Origin: an uncultured bacterium
Lineage (GTDB): Bacteria > Gemmatimonadota > Gemmatimonadetes > Longimicrobiales > RSA9
Assembly (NCBI GenBank): GCA_937995995.1
Contig: CALKIP010000074.1
Coordinates: 1 to 13,676, forward strand
DNA length: 13,676 nucleotides
Direction: 5' to 3'
This document shows, piece by piece, positions 7,150-13,676 of the stretch. How positions within the stretch are numbered: position 1 is the stretch's first letter; every line of letters starts with the position of its first letter. The notes beneath the pieces are model-generated. The model made no database searches. It saw only the letters and a program-made list of their open reading frames with translations, and was not told where the DNA came from. The translations under genes and the position numbers were made by a program.

Positions 7150-8100
7150 ATGCCTCTACTCGCGCTGGCGATCGTGTTTGGCGTCACCGGTCGCCTCACG
7201 GCACAGGAAACGGGTTCCACTGCCGCGACGGTCCTGCGCTTCGCGCCGTCGCCACGTGCACTGGCACTCGGCGGCGCATACAGTGCACTCGCCGATGAAG
7301 TCAGCATCTTCTACAACCCGGCGCGGCTCGCGGTCGCGACACCGGCAGTCGGCGCGTCGTATCGCAGCCTCCCGGTCGAGACCGGACTCGGCTCGACCTC
7401 CTTCGCGCTTCGCATGGGGCCGGGGACGGTCGGGGGTGGGGTCCAGTACCTGAACTACGGCGAGGTCGAGGTGTTCGAGCCCGACCCGGCGAGTGGCGGT
7501 GAGATCGGCATCCCCACGGGAGAGCGGGTCGGTGGCGGTGAGTTGGCCGTCACTTTCGGTTACGGCTGGAGCGCGCCGGGCGGAGTGCAGATCGGTGCGG
7601 CGGCCAAGCTGCTGCGGCTACAGCTCGCCGAGGCGGTGGCTACCGGCGCCGCCTTCGACTTCGGCGCCGGCTTCGAACTCCTCGACGACCGGCTCACCCT
7701 CGGTGCCGCCGTGCAGAATCTCGGTGCTGATCTCGGCCCCGTGCGCGCCTCGCCACTGCCCCGCTGGATTCGCGCGGGTGCAGCGCTGCACATCGACGGG
7801 CCTGCGGGGCTGCGGGGTACGCTGGTCGCCGAGGCGATCGAAGGCGGCGGGACCGTCACGCCGGCCATTGGCTTCGAAGCCGGCCTTGAAGCCCCGGGAG
7901 ATGCGCTCCTGGTCGGTCGGTTCGGCTACGACGGCACCGGCACCGGCGACGGCCAAGCCGGCCGCTGGCCAGCGCACTTCGCCGTGGGCGCCGGTCTCAT
8001 CCTCGACGGCCTGACGCTGGATTACGCACACCGATCACTCGGCGTGATCGGCACGGCGCATGTCTTTGGCCTTTCGCTGAGACTCGGTGCGCGGGATTGA
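7150..8100 (+). CDS. PorV/PorQ (UPF0164)-family outer-membrane beta-barrel protein
   Basis: From ATG 7150 the product is 316 residues. A signal peptide (to about Q19, TAQ) is followed by the family hallmark AxSPRALALGGAYSALAD and then SIFYNPARLA (residues 33-60). Alternating strands rich in Gly and aromatic residues then run to the end, with a C-terminal strand finishing GLSLRLGARD. These are FadL-like 14-strand barrels. PorV is the outer-membrane shuttle of the type IX secretion system, while other members have unknown jobs. The start is uncertain. ATG 7150 gives a signal peptide with no basic n-region. GTG 7102 would add 16 residues containing His and Arg. ATG 6976, which overlaps the subtilase stop as ATGA, would add 58 Arg-rich residues. 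The gene is probably co-transcribed with the subtilase, and it converges on RNase D with only 22 bases between the stops. Confidence 0.82.
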   Translation: MPLLALAIVFGVTGRLTAQETGSTAATVLRFAPSPRALALGGAYSALADEVSIFYNPARLAVATPAVGASYRSLPVETGLGSTSFALRMGPGTVGGGVQYLNYGEVEVFEPDPASGGEIGIPTGERVGGGELAVTFGYGWSAPGGVQIGAAAKLLRLQLAEAVATGAAFDFGAGFELLDDRLTLGAAVQNLGADLGPVRASPLPRWIRAGAALHIDGPAGLRGTLVAEAIEGGGTVTPAIGFEAGLEAPGDALLVGRFGYDGTGTGDGQAGRWPAHFAVGAGLILDGLTLDYAHRSLGVIGTAHVFGLSLRLGARD

Positions 8101-8122
8101 GTGTACCGCCCGCGCGCACATC

Positions 8123-9247
8123 TCATCCCGCCACCGCCTCCACGATCCTCTCGCCCAGCGCCTCGACACGCCATTGCCGCATTCCGGGCATCGCGGCCAG
8201 CTCTTCCAGGCTCGCGGGGCGCTGCCTCGCGATCTCCTCGAGCTCGGAGCGTGGCATGAGGAATCCGCGGTCGAGCCCCAGCTTCTCTGCTGCCTCGTCA
8301 CGGGCGGCGCGCAGCCGCTCCAGCGCTGCATCGAACTCCGGGTCGGGTGGCGGGCGCCCCCTGCCGCGTGGCCGCATGGGCAGGGCATCGCCCGGGATCG
8401 CGCGGGCGCGCTCGAGCGCGGCCAGGAGATCGGCACCGTAGCGACTCGCCTGGGAGCGGGCGACGCCGGGTACCGCGCTCAGACCGGCCGGCGTCTCGGG
8501 CATGCGGCGGGCGAGCTCGATGAGGGCCTCGTTCGACATGACGCGGAACGTCGCTACGTCCCGGGACCGGGCGACGTCCTCGCGCCAGGCGTAGACCTCG
8601 CGCAGTGCGGCGAGCTGCCGCGGGCGCAGGTCTCGAGTGCCCTTGAGTCGCATGTAGGCGTCGGGATCTTCGACGGGCGCCGACCAGCGCGTCTCCTCCT
8701 GGAGCCGGAACTCCTCCTCGGCCCACCTCAGCCGGTCCAGCTCCACGAGTCGCTCCTTCAGCCGGTCACGCAACGGCAGCAGATGACGCGTGTCCTCCGC
8801 GGCGTATTCCAGCATTTCGGACGGGAGCGGCCGCTGGGCCCAGTCCGCACGCTGGAATTTCTTCTCCATCTTCACGCCAAGGTACTTCTCGGCCAGACTC
8901 GCGAGGCCGATCCCCGGCTCGCCCAGGAACTGCGCCGCGATCTTCGTGTCGAACAGCCCGCGCACCCGGACGGCGAAGTCGCGTGAAAGGAGACGGAGGT
9001 CGTAGTCCGCATCGTGGAAGACGACCTCCGTGGAAGGACTCTCCAGCACCGCGCCGAGACCGTCGACCCGCGGGACGGCCAGGGTGTCGATCACGTAGGT
9101 CGCGGAGCGGGTCGAGAGCTGGATCAGACAGACACGATCGAAGTACCGATGGTACCCCGCGGCCTCCGTGTCCACCGCCACCGCCTCCGCTCCCGCAACC
9201 TCCTCCGCCGTGGCTTCGAGCTCGGGTTCCGATTGCACGTATCGCAT
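8123..9247 (-). CDS. rnd: Ribonuclease D
   Basis: This 374-residue 3'-to-5' exoribonuclease (E. coli RNase D has 375) trims tRNA and other structured RNA 3' ends using two metal ions. The DEDDy exonuclease domain comes first: motif I D26-T-E28, motif II HDADYD83, and motif III Y148-A-A-E-D152. Two HRDC RNA-binding helical domains follow: about 210-290 (LRPRQLAALREVYAWRE to LLAALERA), and about 305-374 after the basic linker MRPRGRGRP. The ATG at 9247 is chosen because the exonuclease domain starts right there and GCGGGG precedes it. The frame is open far upstream to 10222, but that stretch is antisense to the serine hydrolase gene. It diverges from that gene with 96 bases between. Confidence 0.94.
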   Translation of the reverse strand: MRYVQSEPELEATAEEVAGAEAVAVDTEAAGYHRYFDRVCLIQLSTRSATYVIDTLAVPRVDGLGAVLESPSTEVVFHDADYDLRLLSRDFAVRVRGLFDTKIAAQFLGEPGIGLASLAEKYLGVKMEKKFQRADWAQRPLPSEMLEYAAEDTRHLLPLRDRLKERLVELDRLRWAEEEFRLQEETRWSAPVEDPDAYMRLKGTRDLRPRQLAALREVYAWREDVARSRDVATFRVMSNEALIELARRMPETPAGLSAVPGVARSQASRYGADLLAALERARAIPGDALPMRPRGRGRPPPDPEFDAALERLRAARDEAAEKLGLDRGFLMPRSELEEIARQRPASLEELAAMPGMRQWRVEALGERIVEAVAG

Positions 9248-9281
9248 TGTGCCCCGCAAAACATTCGAGACGCGGCGGCGA

Positions 9282-9310
9282 TTGCGTCGGTCGTCGGCGC
9301 GTCGTAGGAT
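9282..9310 (+). promoter_or_regulatory. Candidate promoter of the serine hydrolase gene
   Basis: TTGCGT (9282-9287) and TAGGAT (9305-9310, 4 of 6 consensus) are separated by 17 bases, 33 bases upstream of the ATG at 9344. They lie in the short gap between divergent RNase D and the hydrolase. The predicted start of transcription near 9317 leaves a short leader carrying the ribosome site AAGGAG (9330-9335). Confidence 0.4.
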
Positions 9311-9343
9311 ACCTTCCAATCGTCGCAACAAGGAGTCCGGTAC

Positions 9344-10249
9344 ATGGTGAAGATCCCGTTTCTCCGTGCCACGTCGGTTCTGATCGCACTCGTGGCCGTG
9401 CTGGCCGAACACGCGCCGGCGCAGACGCCCTTCGATGCGCTTCGCCCCCGGCTCGAGGCGCGAATCGCCGAGCATGATGGCGACGTCGCCGTCGCCGTCC
9501 TCGACCCTCGGACCGGGGAATCGCTCTCGATCCGTGGTGACGAGCCGTTCCCGGCCGCGAGCTTGATCAAGGTACCGGTTCTGGTCGAGCTTTTCCACCA
9601 GGCGGAGCAAGGAAAGATCAGCCTCGACGACCCGCTCCTCCTCATCGAAACCGACAAGCAGCCGGGCTCGGGTGTGCTCCAGTTCCTGGATACGCCGCAC
9701 GAGTTGACCGTCCGCGATGCGGCCACGTTGATGATCATCCTCTCCGACAACACGGCCACGAACATCCTCCTCGACAAGGTGGGGATTCGTAGCGTGTGGG
9801 AGAGGATGGAGGCGATGGGACTGCCGCGCACGAAGGTCCACAGCAAGACGTTCCTGCGTTCGACCAGCGTCGCGCCCGATTCTTCGGCCCGTTACGGCCT
9901 CGGCGTGACCACGGCCAACGAGTTCGCCCAGCTCCTTGCCATGATCTACCGCGGCGAGGCGGTCTCGCCGGAGGCCTCGGCGCAGATGGTCGAGATCATG
10001 AAGCGGCAGGTCTACGAAGAGGGGATTCCGCGGCACCTTCCGGCCGCCGCCGTCGCGCACAAGACGGGCTCGCTCTCCGCGGCCCGCCACGATTGCGGCA
10101 TCATCTACTCGGAGGCACGGGACTACGTCCTTTGCATCCTCACGAACAGGAACGCCGATACGAGCTGGCGCATCGACAACGCTGCACACCTCCTGACCTC
10201 CGACCTCGCCCGCATCGTGCACTCACACGTGGCGGCCACCACGGACTGA
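9344..10249 (+). CDS. Class A beta-lactamase-like serine hydrolase, secreted
   Basis: This 301-residue protein has a signal peptide of about 27 residues (APAQ at the end) and the active-site motifs of the penicillin-interacting serine enzymes: S73-L-I-K76 (nucleophile and general base), S134-D135-N136, and K240-T241-G242. The S-D-N to K-T-G spacing is 106, against 104 in TEM, and supports the class A fold. The omega loop, however, has no E166-x-x-L-N170. The aligned region (T163-KVHSKTF-L171 and on to RYGLGVTTANEF) shows Thr or Phe where the deacylating Glu should be. It may therefore be a peptidoglycan peptidase or esterase, or a penicillin-binding protein, rather than a true beta-lactamase. 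The start is backed by AAGGAG (9330-9335), 8 bases before the ATG. It is probably monocistronic. Confidence 0.88.
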   Translation: MVKIPFLRATSVLIALVAVLAEHAPAQTPFDALRPRLEARIAEHDGDVAVAVLDPRTGESLSIRGDEPFPAASLIKVPVLVELFHQAEQGKISLDDPLLLIETDKQPGSGVLQFLDTPHELTVRDAATLMIILSDNTATNILLDKVGIRSVWERMEAMGLPRTKVHSKTFLRSTSVAPDSSARYGLGVTTANEFAQLLAMIYRGEAVSPEASAQMVEIMKRQVYEEGIPRHLPAAAVAHKTGSLSAARHDCGIIYSEARDYVLCILTNRNADTSWRIDNAAHLLTSDLARIVHSHVAATTD

Positions 10250-10315
10250 CGGCGAGTACCTGGGCCTGGACGTCGATTACGAGATCATCGCTCGGGCCGA
10301 TCGGGATCACACTAT

Positions 10316-10342
10316 CTCCCGGGTGCGAAATGCGCCCGGGGG
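10316..10342 (+). terminator. Hairpin after the serine hydrolase gene
   Basis: The arms 10318-10327 and 10331-10340 pair over 10 bp, two of them G-U, with an AAA loop and six G-C pairs at the base. Two more pairs (10316-10317 with 10341-10342) extend it. It begins 66 bases after the stop at 10249. No T run follows, so it may be a weak or factor-assisted terminator, or the first element of the downstream pyruvate kinase leader. Confidence 0.4.
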
Positions 10343-10406
10343 GCTGGTCCGGCGAGGTGGGAGCTGGTAACGTCGAAGCGGTTCGGGGGTATACCTCCGG
10401 ACCAGC
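10343..10406. repeat. Long-range perfect 10-bp inverted repeat in the pre-pyk gap
   Basis: GCTGGTCCGG (10343-10352) and CCGGACCAGC (10397-10406) are perfect complements separated by 44 bases. Inside, AGGT (10355-10358) can pair with ACCT (10393-10396) across a 2-base bulge, lengthening the stem. It is part of the 372-base non-coding stretch 10250-10621 between the serine hydrolase and pyruvate kinase, which holds no plausible gene. It could be an RNA structure in a leader or a DNA site for a dimeric regulator. Confidence 0.45.
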
Positions 10407-10410
10407 TCTC

Positions 10411-10453
10411 GCGGCCGGTGACGGCCGCCGGTCGGGCCGGACCGCGACCGGCG
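10411..10453 (+). promoter_or_regulatory. Overlapping, mutually exclusive GC hairpins upstream of pyruvate kinase
   Basis: Hairpin 1 pairs GCGGCC (10411-10416) with GGCCGC (10423-10428). Hairpin 2 pairs 10426-10434 with 10445-10453 over 9 bp (CGCCGGTCG with CGACCGGCG). They share bases 10426-10428, so only one can form fully, as in attenuators. The following bases to 10621 are also GC-rich (small hairpin CCGCC/GGCGG at 10536-10548) and carry no clear sigma-70 promoter. In DNA this rich in G and C such pairing also arises by chance, so a regulatory role is only a possibility. Confidence 0.25.
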
Positions 10454-10621
10454 CAGCGGCCGGTTTCGCGGCCCGGGACTGCGATCCGCCGCACAGGCCG
10501 CGGGGCCGGAGCCCTCTCGCTACGCTTCATTGCAACCGCCGTGGGCGGCCAGGTCGCGTGGCGCGTGGCCGAGACCGCTCCGGCCCGCTGAGAACCACGA
10601 TCCGTCAACACGGGGTTTTGC

Positions 10622-12034
10622 GTGCGTACCAAAGTCGTATCCACCGTCGGTCCTGCCACGGCATCGCCCGAGATGATCCTCGCCCTGGCGCGAGCGGGCG
10701 TCGATGTCTTCCGTCTCAATCTGGCCCATGGCAGCACCGACACCCACGGCCAGGTGGTCCGCTGGGTACGTGAGGCCGGTGCCGAGCTCGACAAGCCGAT
10801 CGCCGTCCTCGCCGACCTGGCCGGACCCAAGATCCGCATCGGCCAGCTCCCGGAGCCCGTAACCCTCGTGGAAGGCACCGACGTCGTCGTCGCACCCGAG
10901 GAAATCGCTTCGGGCGACGAGTTGCCGACCACCTACGACGCTCTCGCCGAAGACGTCTCGGCCGGAGACCGTGTCCTCCTCGACGACGGCATCCTCGAGC
11001 TTCGCGTCGAGGAGGTCTCCGCGCCGCGCGTGCGCTGTCACGTGATCCGCGGTGGCCTTCTCCGCTCCGGCAAGGGGATGAACCTGCCCGGCGTGCAGGT
11101 CAGCGCGCCTGCGCTGACGGAGAAGGATCTCGAGGACCTGGAGTTCGCACTCGAGGCCGAGGTCGACTACATCGGCCTCTCCTTCGTGCAGCGCGCCCAG
11201 GACATCGTGGACCTGCGCAGCCGTCTACCGGACGGGCCGCTCATCATCGCCAAGATCGAGAAGGACACCGCCCTCGAGAACATCGAGCAGATCCTCGTGG
11301 CGAGTGATGCCGTGATGGTCGCCAGAGGCGACCTCGGCGTCGAGCTGCCCTTCGAGCAGGTGCCGATGGCGCAGAAGAAGATCATCCAGCTCGCGAATCT
11401 GTATGGCCGGCCGGTCATCACCGCCACGCAGATGCTGGAGTCGATGATCGAGGCGCCACGACCGACGCGCGCGGAGGCGAGCGACGTCGCGAACGCGGTC
11501 TTCGACAGCACGGATGCCGTCATGCTCTCGGGCGAGACCGCGGTCGGGAAGTACCCGATCCTGGCCGTCGAGGCGATGGTTCGTATCACGGGCGAGATCG
11601 AGCGCACACGTGTCTTCGAGGAAGGGCCGAAGTACGATATGCCGACCTTCGGCCACCTGCGTGCCGGGGCGACGCCGACCGAGCACGCCATCGCCGCGGC
11701 GACCGTCGAGGCGGTGCGGCTCCTCGGCGCGCCGGCCGTCGTCACGCTTACGCAGAGCGGCTTCACCGCGCGGCTCGTCTCCAGCTACCGCCCGCCGGTG
11801 CCCGTCATCGGCGTGAGCGACAGGCCCTCGACCGTCCGTCAGCTCGCACTGGTGTGGGGCGTGGTTCCCGTCATCTGCCACGAAGAGGTGGCTTACGAAA
11901 CCATGCTCGATGCCGCCCGTGAGCACCTGATCCGCGAGGGCATCGCCCGCCCCGGCGAGCGCGTCGTCGTGACCGCCGGCTACCCGTTCCACGTGCGCGG
12001 CACCACGAACATGCTGCGAGTCGAAGAGCTGTGA
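10622..12034 (+). CDS. pyk: Pyruvate kinase, potassium-independent type by sequence
   Basis: This 470-residue glycolytic enzyme transfers phosphate from phosphoenolpyruvate to ADP. It shows RTKVVSTVGPA at the start, R31-L-N33-x-A-H36-G, D65-L-A-G-P-K70, the catalytic K211 with metal-binding E213 in IIAKIEK, R235-G-D237 in MVARGDLGVE, ITATQMLESMIEAPRPTRAE and VMLSGETAVGKYP, then the C-terminal alpha/beta regulatory domain. Full length matches the family, and no extra PEP-utiliser domain is present. Lys70, Leu66 and Ile73 occupy the positions of rabbit Glu117, Thr113 and Thr120. That combination is typical of potassium-independent pyruvate kinases, and Ala35 replaces a potassium-ligand Ser. The GTG start is used because the protein begins exactly where the family does, with GGGG (10612-10615) 6 bases before. 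It heads a likely operon. Confidence 0.95.
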   Translation: MRTKVVSTVGPATASPEMILALARAGVDVFRLNLAHGSTDTHGQVVRWVREAGAELDKPIAVLADLAGPKIRIGQLPEPVTLVEGTDVVVAPEEIASGDELPTTYDALAEDVSAGDRVLLDDGILELRVEEVSAPRVRCHVIRGGLLRSGKGMNLPGVQVSAPALTEKDLEDLEFALEAEVDYIGLSFVQRAQDIVDLRSRLPDGPLIIAKIEKDTALENIEQILVASDAVMVARGDLGVELPFEQVPMAQKKIIQLANLYGRPVITATQMLESMIEAPRPTRAEASDVANAVFDSTDAVMLSGETAVGKYPILAVEAMVRITGEIERTRVFEEGPKYDMPTFGHLRAGATPTEHAIAAATVEAVRLLGAPAVVTLTQSGFTARLVSSYRPPVPVIGVSDRPSTVRQLALVWGVVPVICHEEVAYETMLDAAREHLIREGIARPGERVVVTAGYPFHVRGTTNMLRVEEL

Positions 12035-12810
12035 AGCTCCGCTTCCTGGGTACCGGGACCTCCTTCGGAATCCCGGTCATCGGCTGCACCTGCGAGACTT
12101 GCTCGTCGACGGATCCGCGCGACCGCCGCACGCGTCACGGCGCGCTCCTGGAGTCCGACGACGGACGGCGACTCCTCGTCGACACGCCGCCCGAGCTGCG
12201 TCTCCAGCTCGTGCGTGCCGGGATCGAACGGGTCGATGCCGTGTGGTTCACCCACGCACACGCCGATCACGTCCACGGCATCGACGACCTGCGCGCCTTC
12301 TCCGTCTACGGCAAGCGCGCCGTCGTCGCGTGGGCGGACCGCTCGTGCGAGGCGCTCCTGCGCGCCCGCTTCTCCTACATCTTCGACGCCGCGGAGCGCT
12401 TGTCCGACGGCACGACTCGTCCGGACATCACGCTGAGGGCCTACCATGCCCTCGAGACCGTCGACGTCGCCGGCTTTTCGATGCTCCCCCTGCCCGTGCC
12501 CCACGGGAGCGTCACCGTTCATGGCTTCCGAGTCGGCGACCTCGGCTACATTACCGACGCCAAAGTGCTGCCGGACGCGACGCTCGATGCGCTCCGGGGC
12601 GTACGCGTCCTGGTCCTCAACGCGCTCCGCTTCGGCCGGCCGCACCCTACGCACTTCACCATCGACGAAGCCGTCGATGCGGCCCGGACGATCGGCGCGG
12701 AACGCACGTACCTGACGCACCTGACGCACCAGGTCCGACACGCAGAGCTGCTCGAATCGCTACCGCCCGGCATCGAGCCGGCGTACGACGGCCTGGTCGT
12801 GGAGTTCTGA
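12031..12810 (+). CDS. PhnP-like MBL-fold phosphodiesterase/hydrolase
   Basis: This 259-residue metallo-hydrolase has the two-metal motif T-H75-A-H77-A-D79-H80 after an N-terminal LGTGTS strand. Three cysteines, C19-T-C21-x-x-C24, followed by DPRDRRTR, match the structural zinc site of PhnP, the phosphodiesterase that opens ribosyl-1,2-cyclic phosphate in phosphonate breakdown. The end (THLTHQVRH ... LPPGIEPAYDGL) also fits that group. No other phn genes are near, so the substrate may be a different cyclic phosphodiester; this is inference. The GTG start overlaps the pyruvate kinase stop as GTGA (12031-12034), which implies translational coupling. The alternative, starting downstream, would remove the first beta strand. 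Confidence 0.88.
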   Translation: MKLRFLGTGTSFGIPVIGCTCETCSSTDPRDRRTRHGALLESDDGRRLLVDTPPELRLQLVRAGIERVDAVWFTHAHADHVHGIDDLRAFSVYGKRAVVAWADRSCEALLRARFSYIFDAAERLSDGTTRPDITLRAYHALETVDVAGFSMLPLPVPHGSVTVHGFRVGDLGYITDAKVLPDATLDALRGVRVLVLNALRFGRPHPTHFTIDEAVDAARTIGAERTYLTHLTHQVRHAELLESLPPGIEPAYDGLVVEF

Positions 12811-12818
12811 GCGGCGCC

Positions 12819-12840
12819 CGACGGCCGGGTACGGCCGTTG
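12819..12840 (+). terminator. Small hairpin between PhnP-like gene and pgi
   Basis: CGACGGCC (12819-12826) pairs with GGCCGTTG (12833-12840), 8 bp including one G-U, around the loop GGGTAC. It begins 8 bases after the stop at 12810 and has no T tract. It may tune read-through into the isomerase gene or protect RNA ends rather than stop transcription fully. Confidence 0.3.
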
Positions 12841-12896
12841 CGTGCCGCCGGCCGGCCCGTGTGGCCCGTCCCCATCCAACCTTCACCTTCGTGACC

Positions 12897-13676
12897 ATGT
12901 CTCAGCGAATCGTTCTGGACTACGCGAATATGCTGACCCCGCGGCTCGGCGGCCGCGGCCTCGATCCCGAGCTCCTCGAGCGCACCGCCGACCGTTTCCG
13001 AGACGTGCACGAACAGGTCGAGCGCGAGCGCACCGATGGTCGTCTCGGCTTCTTCGAACTCCCCTACGAGGACGAGGTCGTCCGACAGATCCGCACCTTC
13101 GCCGAAGGTGGCGGGCAGGCCTTCGACACCGTGGTCGTCCTCGGGATCGGTGGCTCCGCCCTCGGCACAACGGCCCTGCGGCAGGCGCTGCGCCCGCCGC
13201 TCTGGAACGAGCTGGACGATGAAGGCCGTGACTACTACCCGCGCCTCTACGTCCTCGACAACATCGACCCGACGACGATCGGGCCGCTCTTCGACCGCTT
13301 CGACCTGGGTCGGACGCTCTTCAACGTGGTGAGCAAGTCGGGCACTACGGCAGAGACGATGGCGCAGTTCCTCATCGTTCGCGACCGCCTCGAGCGCGAG
13401 TTCGGTGACGGCTACCGCCGCCACCTCGTCTTCACGACGGATCCCGAGAAGGGCGTGCTCCGTGACCTGGCGCGTAAAGAGCAGATCGCCGCATTGCCGA
13501 TCCCGCCGAACGTCGGCGGGCGATTCAGCGTCCTCTCTTCGGTCGGACTGCTCCCGGCCGCACTGATCGGCATCGACATCGACGCGCTCCTCTCGGGCGC
13601 ACAGGCCATGGACGAACGCTGCCGCACGCCCGAGCTGGCCGACAACCCCGCCGGTCTCTTCGCCACGCTGCAGTAC
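12897..13676 (+). CDS. pgi: Glucose-6-phosphate isomerase, 5' part (runs off window)
   Basis: The frame is open from ATG 12897 to the last base (260 codons, no stop), so the gene is cut by the window edge. The enzyme interconverts glucose-6-phosphate and fructose-6-phosphate in glycolysis and gluconeogenesis. Sugar-isomerase (SIS) phosphate-binding motifs are clear: LG83-I-G-G-S-A-L-G90, S146-K-S-G-T-T151-AET, and P203-P-N-V-G-G-R209-FS, whose Arg is a conserved active-site residue. The N-terminus is short (first motif at residue 83), as in compact bacterial enzymes of about 450 residues rather than the 550-residue E. coli type. No Shine-Dalgarno sequence is evident before the ATG. It lies 86 bases after the PhnP-like gene and probably shares the pyruvate kinase transcript. 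Confidence 0.93.
   Translation, partial: MSQRIVLDYANMLTPRLGGRGLDPELLERTADRFRDVHEQVERERTDGRLGFFELPYEDEVVRQIRTFAEGGGQAFDTVVVLGIGGSALGTTALRQALRPPLWNELDDEGRDYYPRLYVLDNIDPTTIGPLFDRFDLGRTLFNVVSKSGTTAETMAQFLIVRDRLEREFGDGYRRHLVFTTDPEKGVLRDLARKEQIAALPIPPNVGGRFSVLSSVGLLPAALIGIDIDALLSGAQAMDERCRTPELADNPAGLFATLQY

Noticed and set aside
8087..8986. Plus-strand open frame opposite RNase D
   Set aside because: Antisense shadow with no motifs; RNase D on the other strand has all DEDDy residues and two HRDC domains.
9248..10222. N-terminal extension of RNase D
   Set aside because: The frame is open but antisense to the serine hydrolase. The RNase D family starts at the 9247 ATG, and length then matches E. 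coli RNase D.
10346..10404. tRNA-like ends (GGTCCGG pairing with CCGGACC followed by A)
   Set aside because: The enclosed length is only 59 bases and no T-arm, anticodon arm or D-arm can be formed at the required distances.
9796..10773. Plus-strand open frame spanning the serine hydrolase end and the pre-pyk gap
   Set aside because: Its first half is an out-of-frame copy of the hydrolase and its second half is low-complexity Arg/Gly-rich with no motif.

Overview
The window is GC-rich bacterial chromosomal DNA. Gene content and style point to a Gemmatimonadota-like or related environmental bacterium: secreted S9 and S8 peptidases, a PorV/PorQ-type outer-membrane protein, many signal peptides ending in A-x-A-Q, and Ala/Arg/Gly-rich proteins with G/C third positions. 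This assignment is inferred from style, as there is no rRNA or other phylogenetic marker here. I see no phage, transposon, CRISPR array or tRNA. TGA ends most genes, so the standard bacterial code applies.

Left third (1-4477), envelope and secreted functions. A metallo-beta-lactamase-fold hydrolase at 267-890 is preceded in the same frame by a perfect lipoprotein leader (144-251), but a TGA at 252-254 separates them. Next come a secreted dipeptidyl-peptidase-IV-like S9 peptidase (1177-3414), a perfect 17-bp hairpin terminator (3441-3478), a small unknown lipoprotein on the minus strand (3518-3892), and a divergent unknown cytosolic gene (3998-4477).

Middle (4592-10249). A large secreted subtilase (4592-6979) has a jelly-roll-like insert inside its catalytic domain and a C-terminal FlgD/type IX-like sorting domain. 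A PorV/PorQ-family outer-membrane beta-barrel gene (about 7150-8100) follows at once, so cargo and a possible export partner sit side by side. RNase D (8123-9247, minus) converges on the barrel gene. A secreted class-A-beta-lactamase-like serine hydrolase that appears to lack the general-base Glu (9344-10249) diverges from RNase D.

Right part (10250-13676), central carbon metabolism. A 372-base GC-rich, hairpin-rich gap leads into pyruvate kinase (10622-12034, GTG start, residue signature of the potassium-independent type). A PhnP-like metallo-hydrolase overlaps it by 4 bases (12031-12810), and glucose-6-phosphate isomerase (12897 to the window edge, truncated) follows. These three probably form an operon.

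I do not see a clear-cut new defence or mobile system. The observations most worth checking are the in-frame TGA in the lipoprotein hydrolase, the subtilase/PorV-like pair, the Glu166-less beta-lactamase-like protein, and the structured leader in front of pyruvate kinase.
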